Made by a program: the position numbers and the translations under genes. Under the pieces are notes generated by a model. That model saw only the letters and a list, made by a program, of their open reading frames with translations, was not told where the DNA came from and did not search any database. Positions 1 to 8,033 of a stretch of 42,833 bases of DNA are shown one piece after another (positions within the stretch are counted from its first letter, which is position 1; the number at the start of each line of letters is the position of its first letter). The DNA comes from a virus. The stretch lies in IMG/VR virus record IMGVR_UViG_3300045241_000019, positions 1 through 42,833 of that record, one strand, 5' to 3'.

Positions 1-10
1 GGGGGGGTTA

Positions 11-45
11 GTGAGTGCTCACTGGGGCGGTTGGTAAGCGCTCAC
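11..45. repeat. Two 12-bp palindromic iterons (left copy of junction cluster)
   Basis: GTGAGTGCTCAC lies at 11-22 and GTAAGCGCTCAC at 34-45. They are the last two members of the four-element cluster at 42673-42751, seen again here because of the terminal overlap. The same element occurs five times at 37931-38020. It is close to a perfect palindrome, so it looks like the site of a dimeric DNA-binding protein or an origin iteron. Confidence 0.85.
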
Positions 46-49
46 TAAC

Positions 50-63
50 CGAACGATCGTTCG
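50..63. promoter_or_regulatory. 14-bp perfect palindrome, operator-like
   Basis: CGAACGATCGTTCG at 50-63 is its own reverse complement. It follows directly after the last GTAAGCGCTCAC iteron, about 155 bases before the first rightward gene. It has no T tract, so it is not a terminator. A binding site for a regulator of the rightward block is an inference. The stretch 64-217 around it holds no gene I can support. Confidence 0.5.
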
Positions 64-217
64 ACCGCCCCCCGACGAACGGCGACGGGACTCCCGGCGG
101 CTTCCGGCCCGAGCCGGTCATCACCCGCAACCGCATCGACCATCGTCCCCCGTGCTAGGGAGCGACACCCCCCGCAACCTCGCCCTTTGCATTAACATCC
201 ACCTCCAAAGGAACCCC

Positions 218-412
218 GTGGCCCTGCACTTGCCGCCGCAAAAACGGCCCCCTCCCGCACCCCCGCCCAGCGAGTTGCAGCGCTGGGCTGGGTACTTGGA
301 ACTCGCGCTGGAGAACCGGCTGGATCTGCTCACGGGGGAATCCACCGGCCACGACGCGCTCAAGGCCGTGCTGGACGCTATCGTGGAAGCAAGAAAGGAG
401 ATGGGCTGGTGA
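218..412 (+). CDS. Small protein of unknown function, first gene of rightward block
   Basis: A 64-residue protein read from GTG at 218. I chose this start because AAAGGA lies five bases upstream; an in-frame ATG at 152 lacks such a site. The N-terminus is proline-rich (about residues 5-17) and the rest is helical, with acidic and aliphatic residues. Its stop overlaps the GTG start of the next gene. Position just before the terminase genes suggests a role in packaging or a late-operon leader peptide, but I recognise no family. Confidence 0.55.
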   Translation: MALHLPPQKRPPPAPPPSELQRWAGYLELALENRLDLLTGESTGHDALKAVLDAIVEARKEMGW

Positions 413-777
413 CGCTCCCCTTCGACGTGCCCACGGCGAAGCCCCCGGCGGATCTCCAGCCCGCCTACCCGCCTGCGCTCGCACCTCCAGTGCCTGCGCT
501 CCCACCGGCCCCACTTTCCCCCACTGCCCCCGCGCCCGACGCGCTGCTCGCCGTCGTGGAGCCTGCCATCGTCGGCGCGTTGCAGGCCAACGATCCGCTC
601 GCCTACTTTGAGAAAATGTGCCGCACCGAGCCGCATCTTTTCTACAAGTGGGCGTCCCTCCTGCTGTCCACCCGCAGCCGTCCCGGTGCGATGCAGCAGA
701 ACGTGATCAACGTCGTCACCGCGATCCCGCGCAGCCCACTGGACGAGTTGCCCCCCGGTTTTCAGGTGAACGGATAG
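409..777 (+). CDS. Putative small terminase subunit
   Basis: A 122-residue protein starting at GTG 409, with AAGGAG upstream, and overlapping the previous stop. Residues 5-45 are a proline/alanine-rich linker. The C-terminal 70 residues form a compact helical domain around a YFEKMCRTEPHLF segment. This resembles the short C-terminal domain of small terminase-like phage proteins, which recognise DNA and recruit the large subunit. The call rests mainly on position upstream of the large terminase and on this weak resemblance. No helix-turn-helix is obvious, so a plain hypothetical protein remains possible. Confidence 0.4.
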   Translation: MTLPFDVPTAKPPADLQPAYPPALAPPVPALPPAPLSPTAPAPDALLAVVEPAIVGALQANDPLAYFEKMCRTEPHLFYKWASLLLSTRSRPGAMQQNVINVVTAIPRSPLDELPPGFQVNG

Positions 778-779
778 CC

Positions 780-971
780 ATGCGCCGCCGCGATTTCCTT
801 GCCGCGATCCTCGCCACCGCCTGCGCGCCTGCCATCGTGCGCGCAGCCACGCTCATGCCGGTGCGCCCCATCGGGGAAGCGGGCTTGATCGTCGCCCCTG
901 AGTGGATCGAGTTGGGCACGCTCGCCGGTTGGTACGACGACGATGACCTCCTGTGGTCGCTCGATCCGTGA
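780..971 (+). CDS. Small protein with Tat-like signal peptide
   Basis: A 63-residue protein whose N-terminus reads MRRRDFLAAILATACAPAIV. This has a twin-arginine motif (RRRDFL), a hydrophobic core, and an alanine-rich end before about residue 22. The mature part would be only about 40 residues and acidic (YDDDDLLW). Short proteins with such a leader and an APAIVRA segment recur beside structural genes in podovirus-like phages, but their role is not established. Its stop overlaps the next GTG start. Export through the Tat pathway is inferred from the motif only. Confidence 0.6.
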   Translation: MRRRDFLAAILATACAPAIVRAATLMPVRPIGEAGLIVAPEWIELGTLAGWYDDDDLLWSLDP

Positions 972-1099
972 AGCGCGCGAAGCGCCACAAGTTCGTGCCG
1001 TTCCTGCGCTTGATCATGGCGCGCAACCGCTACCTTGCCGCCCACATCCGGCGCATGAACTGGAGGATGCGGCGCGGCCTCGTCCTGTACGACGGATGA
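968..1099 (+). CDS. Small basic protein of unknown function
   Basis: A 43-residue arginine/lysine-rich peptide from GTG 968, overlapping the previous stop (GTGA) and followed by an ATGA overlap with the next gene. The basic, aromatic composition would suit nucleic-acid or membrane-surface binding. No family is recognised. Support for it being real comes from the unbroken chain of start-stop overlaps on both sides. Confidence 0.5.
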   Translation: MKRAKRHKFVPFLRLIMARNRYLAAHIRRMNWRMRRGLVLYDG

Positions 1100-1245
1100 A
1101 ACGCGCACGCAAGCTGGGACGCCGGTACATCCGCTCGATCTCCGACTGCCTGCGCGAAGCCTTCCGCAATCCCCGCTTCCGTGCGCGGGTTGCGGCCCAC
1201 GTCATTCGCAACAACGCGCTGCTGCGAAAACTCGTTAATTATTGA
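1096..1245 (+). CDS. Small basic protein directly upstream of terminase
   Basis: A 49-residue basic protein (MKRARKLGRRYIRSISDCLR at the start) from the ATG in ATGA at 1096. Its stop TGA shares a base with the terminase ATG at 1245. It resembles the preceding 43-residue peptide in charge and in its N-terminal KRA pattern, so the pair may be a short duplication. The function is unknown; a packaging accessory role is only a positional guess. Confidence 0.5.
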   Translation: MKRARKLGRRYIRSISDCLREAFRNPRFRARVAAHVIRNNALLRKLVNY

Positions 1246-2570
1246 TGCAATATCGGCCTAGACCGCACTTCGTTGCGTTCCACAATCGAGTGCAGCGATG
1301 GGCGGTGCTGGTGTGCCATCGCCGTGCGGGCAAGACGGTCGCCGCCATCAACGAGATCATCGGGAGAGCGCTGCACTCCGCGAAACCCAATGGACAGTAC
1401 GCCTACATCGCCCCTTTCCGTGAGCAGGCCAAGCGCGTTGCCTTCGACTATCTGCTGCGTTATACGACGGGTGTACGTTCCGCCACCAATATTGCGGAAC
1501 TCTCCGTTACCTTGGTCAACGGTACGCGCATCTATCTATTCGGTGCTGACAATCCCGACGCACTCCGAGGGATTTATCTGGATGGGGTCGTCATTGACGA
1601 GCCTGCCCAGATGCGGCCACGGCTGTTCAGTGAAGTTATCCGTCCGCTGCTTGCGGATCGGCGCGGCTGGGCTGTCTTCATCGGCACCCCTGCTGGAAAG
1701 AATGAATTCTGGAGGATCGTAGAGCAGGCCAAGAACGACGCGCTGAACTGGTTCGTTCTCGTCCTCAAGGCGTCCATCTCCGGCATTCTGCCGCAGGAGG
1801 AACTCGATGACTCCGCGAAGATCATGTCGGAGGACGAGTACGCGCAGGAGTACGAGTGTTCCTTCGACGCGGCGATCAAAGGCTCTTACTACGGGAAACT
1901 AATTAATAGAATGGGCACCCGTCTGGGCGAGGCTCCCTACGACGCGGCGCTGCCTGTCCATGTGTCAATGGATCTGGGCTTCACCGACAGCACCGCGACG
2001 TGGATCTGGCAGACCCTTGGCACCGAGACTCGCTACATCGAGGCTTACGAGCATTCCGGCATGGAGATCGCGGACTACGTCGATATCCTGCGCGCGAAGC
2101 CCTACGTCTACGGCGACATCTGGCTCCCGCCGGACGCGAAAGCCAAATCATTGCAGACCGGACGCTCGACGGTGGAGATGCTCGCGCATATGCACGGCAT
2201 CCGCCCGAAGATCGTCCCCAGCCTCTCCGTGCAGCAGGGCATTCAGTCGGCGCGGCTGATGCTCTCCGAGTGCTGGATCGACGCAGCGGCTTGCGCCGAC
2301 GGCGTGGAAGCGCTCCGGCAGTACCAGCGTGAATGGGACGACGAGATCTCCGACTTCAAGCAGAACCCCAAGCACGATCACTCCAGCCACTACGCCGACA
2401 GCTTCCGCTATTCGTCCCTTGTGGCTCATCGCACCAACGAGCGCACCAACCGCATCACGCCCTACAAAGACCCCGCGAAAGCGTATGATCGCACGAAGCC
2501 TTTCGGCGGTAACGTGCGGCTGAACGAGTTGTGGGACACCCAACCTCGTCGCCAATACCGCCGCATCTAG
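1245..2570 (+). CDS. terL: Terminase large subunit (packaging ATPase and nuclease)
   Basis: A 441-residue protein that would drive DNA into the prohead and cut it. The ATPase domain has a Walker A-type CHRRAGKT (C24 to T31) and a Walker B ending in VVIDE (E119), followed by the coupling segment IGTPAG. The C-terminal RNase H-like nuclease has an acidic DLGFTDSTATW strand near residue 243 and a late acidic DSFRYSS. The start is the ATG at 1245, which overlaps the previous stop; a TTG three bases upstream is less likely. Length is typical of podovirus-type terminases. The absence of obvious cos or pac signals leaves the packaging mode open. Confidence 0.93.
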   Translation: MQYRPRPHFVAFHNRVQRWAVLVCHRRAGKTVAAINEIIGRALHSAKPNGQYAYIAPFREQAKRVAFDYLLRYTTGVRSATNIAELSVTLVNGTRIYLFGADNPDALRGIYLDGVVIDEPAQMRPRLFSEVIRPLLADRRGWAVFIGTPAGKNEFWRIVEQAKNDALNWFVLVLKASISGILPQEELDDSAKIMSEDEYAQEYECSFDAAIKGSYYGKLINRMGTRLGEAPYDAALPVHVSMDLGFTDSTATWIWQTLGTETRYIEAYEHSGMEIADYVDILRAKPYVYGDIWLPPDAKAKSLQTGRSTVEMLAHMHGIRPKIVPSLSVQQGIQSARLMLSECWIDAAACADGVEALRQYQREWDDEISDFKQNPKHDHSSHYADSFRYSSLVAHRTNERTNRITPYKDPAKAYDRTKPFGGNVRLNELWDTQPRRQYRRI

Positions 2571-2579
2571 GAGTCCAAC

Positions 2580-5066
2580 ATGGCTTCAGCCTACGCCGAT
2601 CACGCCTCTGCTGATCACGCATCAACCACGCCCGCGACCGCCGAAACCTTTGCCGATTTCGGCACCGACGCGCGAGGGCGTGCCGCGTACTGGAAAGCCG
2701 AGATCAAAGCCTGCGACAAGGAGATGGAGAAGTGGCGCGAGCGCGCCGCGAAAGTGGTCAAGCGCTATCGCGACGACCGTGGCGACACGGGGCTGGCCGG
2801 GGCCAGCAAAAAATATAATTTGTTGTGGTCGATCATCAACACGACACTCCCCGCCGTCTACGGGCGTCCACCGGAACCTATCGTGATGCGCCGCTACACC
2901 GACCCTGATCAAGTGGCGCGTGTGGCATCACTGATTCTGGAGCGGACGCTCACCTTCCAGCTGAAAGCGCAGTCGGATTTCCATCCCAACGTGAAGCACG
3001 CGCTGCAAGACCGGCTTCTCCCCGGCATGGGCTGCGCGTGGGTGCGCTACCAGAAGGCGCAGTCCAGCCCCACCGGCACCTTGGATAACGACTACTACGC
3101 GCGGCTCGCCGGTAACGTCGCGGCGGTGGATTTCGTGTACTGGGAGGATTTCGGATTCGTGCCCAGCAGAACGTGGGAGGAAGTGCCTGCGGTGTGGCGC
3201 ATCGTCTACCTGACGCGCGACGAGTTGAAAAAGCGCTTCCCCGATGTGAAGGACATCCCGCTCGATTACACGCCCGCGCGCCACCCCAACGCGACGGACG
3301 CGCCGAGCGAAACCGACGAGCCGAAGCACAACGTGTTCAAGCAGGCGAAGGTCTACGAGATCTGGGACAAGCGAACGAGTCGCGTGTGCTGGGTACACAT
3401 GGGTGTCGATACGCTGCTCGATGAGAAGCCTGATCCGATGAACTTCCCCGGTTTCTTCCCGTGCCCGCGACCGATGTTCGCGACCAACACCACGGGGAAC
3501 CTCGTCCCGCAGCCTGACTACTATATGTATCAGGATCAGGCCGAGGAGTTGGACAACATCACGCAGCGCCTCGATATGCTCACGAAGGCGCTCAAGGTCG
3601 TGGGCCTCTACGACGGCGGTCAGAACGCCATCGTGCGGCTGCTCACCGAGGGTGTGGAGAACGAATTGATCCCGGTGGACACATGGGCCGCGTTTGCCGA
3701 AAAAGGCGGCATCAAGGGTGTGGTGGATTGGTTGCCCATTGACCAAGTGATCGAGGTGGTGCAGCGCCTCTTTGAGATCCGCCAGCAGCTGATTCAGGAC
3801 ATCTACCAGATCACGGGGCTTTCCGACATCATTCGCGGTGCGTCGAACCCCAATGAAACGCTGGGCGCGCAGCAGATCAAGACGCAGTTCGCGAGCATTC
3901 GGCTGGATAACCTCAAGGCCGACTTGGCGCGCTTCGTCACCGACATCTTGGGGCTGATGGGCCACGTCGTCGTGTCGTTTTTCGATGACGACACGCTGAT
4001 CGAGCAGAGCGCGATCATGCAGTCGCCGGACGGCCAGAAGACGATCAAGGACGCGCAGGCCGCGATTGCCGCGCGCCAAGCCCCGCAGATGCCACCGGCA
4101 GGCCCACCGGGGGCCGCAGGCGCACCGCCGGGGATGCCGCCAGCAGGGCCAACGCCGCCCGCAGGCTCACCGCCTGAGACACCCCCGATGCCGCCGATGG
4201 GCGGCGGGATGCTGCCAGCAAACGTGCTGCCGTTTGCCCCGCCGCCAGCAGCCCCGATGCCGATGCAGCCCCCGCCGGGGCCAACCACGCAGGGCGTGAT
4301 CGCGCAGGCGCTCCAGCTGCTGCGACAGGGCAAGCTGATCGACTATCGGGTGGAGATCGCGTCGGACTCGCTGGTGGAGCCGGATCTCAACGCGGAGCGC
4401 CAAGCGCGTAATGAATTTCTCACGGGCGTCACCCAGTTTCTCCAGCAGGCGATGCCCGCCGTGCAGCAAAATCCCCAGTTCCTGCCCATCGCGCAGGCGC
4501 TGCTCATGTTTGGGATACGCGGTTTTCGCGTCGGTCGCGATATCGAGGGCGTGATCGAGGCTGCGTTCGATGATATGCGGACGAATCCGCAGCCGGAGAA
4601 GCCCGATCCGAAGGTGCAAGCGCTGGAAAAGAAAGCGGAACTTGACCAGCAGGCGCAACAGTCCGATGCTGCCAACAAGCAGATGGAAGTGCAAGGCAAG
4701 TTGCAGCAGGGCCAGCAGGAATTGCAGATGAAGATGGAGGAAATGCAGGCCACGATCCAGAACGAGCGCGAAAAGAACCAAATGGAGATGGAAGCCTTCC
4801 GCGAGAAGACGATGGCCGAAGTGCAGGCGATTCTCATCAAGGCAGGCGTGCAGGCGCAGGCTGCTCGCGACAAGGCGGCGCAGGACGCAACGATCAAGAG
4901 CGCGGAGATGCAGGGCGAGGTCGTGCAGAACGCGCAGGAGATGGCGCAGGCCGACGCCGCGCACCAGCAGGACATGACGCATCAGGCAGAGCAGGGCGAA
5001 TTGCAGCTTGAGCAGCAGAAGGAAGCGGCGAAGGTGAAACCGGCGGGAGGGGATGATGGCGCGTAG
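2580..5066 (+). CDS. Portal protein
   Basis: An 828-residue protein with TAGGAG placed so that the terminase stop is part of its ribosome-binding site. Residues 1-450 carry the mixed helix and strand pattern of large podovirus-type portals, the dodecameric channel at the head vertex. Examples are the SIINTTLPAVYGRPPEPIV segment near residue 85 and the ITGLSDIIRGA segment near 410. Residues 500-575 are a long proline/glycine/methionine-rich linker. Residues 670-815 are a glutamine- and methionine-rich coiled coil. The extended tail makes it longer than the usual portal and may form a barrel into the capsid; that is inference. Confidence 0.85.
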   Translation: MASAYADHASADHASTTPATAETFADFGTDARGRAAYWKAEIKACDKEMEKWRERAAKVVKRYRDDRGDTGLAGASKKYNLLWSIINTTLPAVYGRPPEPIVMRRYTDPDQVARVASLILERTLTFQLKAQSDFHPNVKHALQDRLLPGMGCAWVRYQKAQSSPTGTLDNDYYARLAGNVAAVDFVYWEDFGFVPSRTWEEVPAVWRIVYLTRDELKKRFPDVKDIPLDYTPARHPNATDAPSETDEPKHNVFKQAKVYEIWDKRTSRVCWVHMGVDTLLDEKPDPMNFPGFFPCPRPMFATNTTGNLVPQPDYYMYQDQAEELDNITQRLDMLTKALKVVGLYDGGQNAIVRLLTEGVENELIPVDTWAAFAEKGGIKGVVDWLPIDQVIEVVQRLFEIRQQLIQDIYQITGLSDIIRGASNPNETLGAQQIKTQFASIRLDNLKADLARFVTDILGLMGHVVVSFFDDDTLIEQSAIMQSPDGQKTIKDAQAAIAARQAPQMPPAGPPGAAGAPPGMPPAGPTPPAGSPPETPPMPPMGGGMLPANVLPFAPPPAAPMPMQPPPGPTTQGVIAQALQLLRQGKLIDYRVEIASDSLVEPDLNAERQARNEFLTGVTQFLQQAMPAVQQNPQFLPIAQALLMFGIRGFRVGRDIEGVIEAAFDDMRTNPQPEKPDPKVQALEKKAELDQQAQQSDAANKQMEVQGKLQQGQQELQMKMEEMQATIQNEREKNQMEMEAFREKTMAEVQAILIKAGVQAQAARDKAAQDATIKSAEMQGEVVQNAQEMAQADAAHQQDMTHQAEQGELQLEQQKEAAKVKPAGGDDGA

Positions 5067-5367
5067 ACGATTTCGCTACGATCCGCAGCAGGGGCGCATG
5101 GTCGAGATCGACCTTGCTGCGGAGCGCTCCGATGCTCCGGCGGTGCGCGACGACATCGAGCCGTTCATTTCCCCGATTGACGGCAGCGTGGTTGCCTCGC
5201 GCTCCGCGCTGCGCGATCACATGGGCAAGCACGACGTTGTCCCATATGACGAGGTGAAAGGGACGCGCGTGGAGGATCGCTACGCGGCAAGCCGCGAGCG
5301 GCAGTCGATGCGCGAGATGCTATGGGAATTCACGGATCGAGCGATCCGCACCGGAAAGGCAACTTGA
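5056..5367 (+). CDS. Conserved phage head-region protein of unknown function
   Basis: A 103-residue protein overlapping the end of the portal gene. I prefer the second ATG (5056), which is better spaced from GGGAGG than the ATG at 5053. The central segment, ISPIDGSVVASRSALRDHMG near residues 38-58, is of a kind often found in small phage proteins between portal and scaffold. The N-terminus is basic and carries an arginine run. The function is unknown; a head-assembly role is suggested only by location. Confidence 0.65.
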   Translation: MARRRFRYDPQQGRMVEIDLAAERSDAPAVRDDIEPFISPIDGSVVASRSALRDHMGKHDVVPYDEVKGTRVEDRYAASRERQSMREMLWEFTDRAIRTGKAT

Positions 5368-5368
5368 G

Positions 5369-6427
5369 ATGGCAGATCCACTGGACGTAACTGGGCAGGA
5401 GAACGTCATTCCCGATGCTGGTGGCAATGCGCCATCAGCACCCACAACCCCGTCGCCGGGACTCAACGAATCCATCGAGAAGGCGTTCGACGCTTCTCCT
5501 GCTGCCAAGACCCTAGAGGAGCCGGAAAAGCCCGCCACAGGGCCGCTCGACCGGCCCCGTGACCCGTTTGGGCGCTTCGCGCCGAAGGAAGGTGGCACGC
5601 CGGGGCAGGCAGCACCGGGGGCACCCACAACCCCCGGTGCTATCGCTCCCGGCCCCGGCGCTGCCGCCCCGCCGACGTTCGCGGAGCCGCCCGCCTCATG
5701 GCGACCGGAGATGCGTCCGCTCTACGACAAGGTTCCGGCGGAAGTGCGCCCCTATCTCCATCAGCGCGAGCAGGAGTTGCAGTACGGCTTCGACGCGGTC
5801 GCGCGCCGGGGCAACGTCGCGGAAGCGGTGCTGAACGAGTTCGTCCCCTACGCTGACCAGCTGCAAGCCGAAGGAGCCACGCCGGTCACGGCGATGCGGA
5901 CACTTCTTCAGACGGCACATCAACTGCGTACCGGCGGGCCGGAGTTCAGGAAGGCGATCATCCTGAATCTCGCGCAGCAGTACAGCGTGGATCTCTCGCA
6001 GCCGGTCAACGTGGAGATCGCGCGGGCCGAAGCGCAGGCCGCACAGCTGCTGACGGAGCGGATGTACGGCAGTGCCGCGAATCAGCAACAAGTCCAGCAG
6101 CAGAGCCAGCAGGAATTCATGGCTTTCGCCAATGACCCGCAGAACGAGTTTTTCCCCAAGGTGCGCCACATCATGGCGGCGCTGATCGAGAACAATGTTG
6201 CCCCCAATCTGCGCGTGGCCTACGACATGGCGATAGGCATGGACGGCGACATCCGCACGACGCTGATCGACCGCGAGTACCAGAAGCGCACGCAGGCGCT
6301 GAAGCAGAACGCTGCGGCCAACGTCAGCCTGCGGGGAGCGCCCAACGGCACCGGCATGGCCCCGGCGGGCGCTGCCATAGGGGAGTCGGTGCGGGCATCT
6401 TTGGAGAGAGTGATAGGAGGGGGTTGA
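5369..6427 (+). CDS. Putative scaffolding protein
   Basis: A 352-residue protein. Residues 1-115 are disordered and rich in proline, alanine and glycine. Residues 115-330 are largely helical, with glutamine-rich stretches (QQQVQQQSQQ near 233), and the C-terminus is basic-helical. This composition, and the place between portal and major capsid genes, fits an internal scaffold that guides capsid assembly and then leaves. No protease is visible nearby. The stop codon lies inside the candidate capsid promoter. Confidence 0.65.
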   Translation: MADPLDVTGQENVIPDAGGNAPSAPTTPSPGLNESIEKAFDASPAAKTLEEPEKPATGPLDRPRDPFGRFAPKEGGTPGQAAPGAPTTPGAIAPGPGAAAPPTFAEPPASWRPEMRPLYDKVPAEVRPYLHQREQELQYGFDAVARRGNVAEAVLNEFVPYADQLQAEGATPVTAMRTLLQTAHQLRTGGPEFRKAIILNLAQQYSVDLSQPVNVEIARAEAQAAQLLTERMYGSAANQQQVQQQSQQEFMAFANDPQNEFFPKVRHIMAALIENNVAPNLRVAYDMAIGMDGDIRTTLIDREYQKRTQALKQNAAANVSLRGAPNGTGMAPAGAAIGESVRASLERVIGGG

Positions 6428-6452
6428 CGTGTAGGAAGTACACTGACATTAT
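6424..6452 (+). promoter_or_regulatory. Candidate sigma70-type promoter for capsid genes
   Basis: TTGACG at 6424-6429 and CATTAT at 6447-6452 are separated by 17 bases. The -35 matches five of six consensus bases and the -10 four of six. It sits at the start of a 162-base intergenic gap, the largest in the rightward block, directly ahead of the major capsid gene. A strong terminator follows the second gene downstream, so a separately transcribed capsid unit is plausible. The rest of 6453-6577 shows nothing else I can name. Confidence 0.5.
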
Positions 6453-6589
6453 TTCTCCTGTCCCTCACGGAAACCAGACTAATCCCCCACAGGGGGAGCG
6501 GCCACTGGGTTCCAGCACTGCGCCACTCACGGCGCGGCCAGCCTTCTGAGGTTGCGTGTGTTCGTCCACTCAACTCTTAGGAGCGCCTC

Positions 6590-7561
6590 ATGGCATTCGC
6601 CAACGCTGCAATTTCCGACGTGGTCGCCACGACCATTCAGAACCGCTCGCGCACTGTCGCGGACAACGTCACAAAAAACAATGCAATTTTGCTGAAGATG
6701 AACGGGCAGGGGAACGTGAAGACGTTCTCCGGCGGCAACGTCATCATGCAGGAGTTGTCGTTCCAGCAGAACGGCAACGCAGGGTGGTACAGCGGCTACG
6801 AGGCGCTGCCAATCGGCGCACAGGACGTGATCAGCGCCGCGCAGTACGACATCAAGCAGGCCGCTGCTGCGGTGACGATGAGCGGGCTGGAGATGCTGCA
6901 AAATTCCAGCAAGGAACAGATCATCGACTTGATGGAAGCGCGCATCAAGGTCGCGGAAGCCACGATGCAGAACCTGATCGCTGCGGGCATCTACAGCGAC
7001 GGCACGGCGAACGGCGGCAAGCAGATCAACGGTCTGCTCAACGCGGTTGCGAAGGTTCCAACGAATCTCTACGGCGGCATCGATCGCACCGCGTGGCCGT
7101 TCTGGGCGAACCAAGCGCAGATCGGTGTCGGTGGCGCGGCAACGTCAGCGAACATCCAAGGCAAGTTCAACACGATGTACGCCAAGTGCTGCCGTGGCAA
7201 CGATCACATCGACCTGATCATGGTCGATAACGGCTACTGGGGTCTGTACATGGCCTCGCTGCAAGCGATCCAGCGCTTCAGCGACAGCAAGCTGGGGGAT
7301 CTCGGCTTCCCGGCGGTCAAGTTCATGCAGGCCGACGTGGTGCTGGACGGCGGGATCGGCGGTTTCGCTCCGGTGAACGCGGCCTATTTCCTCAACACCA
7401 AGTACATCTTCCTGCGCCCGCACAGCGCTCGCAATTTCGTCGCGCTCGATCCGTCGAAGCGCTACAGCGTCAATCAAGACGCGGTGGTGCAACTGATCGC
7501 GTGGGCGGGCAATCTGTGCATGAACGGCTCGCAGTTTCAAGGTGTGCTGGCCGACGCCTGA
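6590..7561 (+). CDS. Major capsid protein
   Basis: A 323-residue protein preceded by TAGGAG eight bases before ATG. Its sequence (N-terminal helix, then GNVKTFSGGNVIMQELSF, and a central IDLMEARIKVAEATMQNLIA helix) is typical of major capsid proteins of podovirus-like phages and is presumed to adopt the HK97 fold. Position after scaffold and before a decoration-like gene agrees. It is one of few genes here with its own spacious leader and a candidate promoter, as expected for the most abundant virion protein. Confidence 0.85.
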   Translation: MAFANAAISDVVATTIQNRSRTVADNVTKNNAILLKMNGQGNVKTFSGGNVIMQELSFQQNGNAGWYSGYEALPIGAQDVISAAQYDIKQAAAAVTMSGLEMLQNSSKEQIIDLMEARIKVAEATMQNLIAAGIYSDGTANGGKQINGLLNAVAKVPTNLYGGIDRTAWPFWANQAQIGVGGAATSANIQGKFNTMYAKCCRGNDHIDLIMVDNGYWGLYMASLQAIQRFSDSKLGDLGFPAVKFMQADVVLDGGIGGFAPVNAAYFLNTKYIFLRPHSARNFVALDPSKRYSVNQDAVVQLIAWAGNLCMNGSQFQGVLADA

Positions 7562-7594
7562 TCGACAACCGACAACTGACGAAGGAGCAGACCC

Positions 7595-7936
7595 ATGCCA
7601 GCAACCGCCATTTCCTCGCCGCTCATCGGCGCATCGCTCACCCAAGTCTGGAAGCCGCAACTCGACGGCGTGAACGCCGCCGGTTCGTTCTACGACAAGT
7701 TCGCGCCGTTCGCGCTGGGCACGACGGTTCATGCCGTTCCCAGTGCTACGGGCGGGCGCAACACGGCAGTGTTCTGCCGCGTCGGCATCGCCATCGCGGC
7801 GGGAGCCACTGGGGGCATCACCAACGGTGTATCCGTCGCTGCGGGGGCGGGGAATACTTACACCAACGACACGGGGCAGAATCTGGCGGTGGGCGATTAC
7901 GCCTTCCTCACCGCAGCCGACGCCGTCACGCCGTAA
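7595..7936 (+). CDS. Putative capsid decoration or stabilisation protein
   Basis: A 113-residue protein with GAAGGAG upstream, directly behind the capsid gene and ahead of a terminator. It is rich in alanine, glycine and threonine with alternating hydrophobic residues, suggesting a beta-rich fold. The GNTYTNDTGQNLAVGDYAFL segment near the end is common in small capsid-associated proteins. Expression in equal dosage with the capsid protein fits a decoration role. The family is not firmly recognised. Confidence 0.55.
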   Translation: MPATAISSPLIGASLTQVWKPQLDGVNAAGSFYDKFAPFALGTTVHAVPSATGGRNTAVFCRVGIAIAAGATGGITNGVSVAAGAGNTYTNDTGQNLAVGDYAFLTAADAVTP

Positions 7937-7985
7937 CGGGCACCTCTCGCACGGGCTTTCTTCCTTTCTCCCGTGTTTCTGTCAG

Positions 7986-8024
7986 CGCGGCGAGGGACGA
8001 TCCTCCCCCTCGCCGCGTTTTTTT
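7986..8024 (+). terminator. Strong rho-independent terminator after capsid unit
   Basis: An 11-bp perfect stem (CGCGGCGAGGG at 7986-7996 with CCCTCGCCGCG at 8007-8017) is followed immediately by seven T. It lies 50 bases after the decoration-like gene. The next gene starts only ten bases beyond the T run, so downstream genes need read-through or another promoter. Confidence 0.9.
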
Positions 8025-8033
8025 GGAGATGCC

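Larger units (their letters stand above)
1..127. repeat. 127-bp exact terminal direct repeat (left copy)
   Basis: Bases 1-127 are identical to bases 42707-42833, both beginning with seven G and ending CATCACCCG. An exact overlap of 127 bases is the size expected when a circular graph is closed by an assembler using k=127. The simplest reading is therefore a complete circular or circularly permuted genome rather than a biological terminal repeat. It carries two copies of the GTRAGYGCTCAC element and a 14-bp palindrome. Confidence 0.95.
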
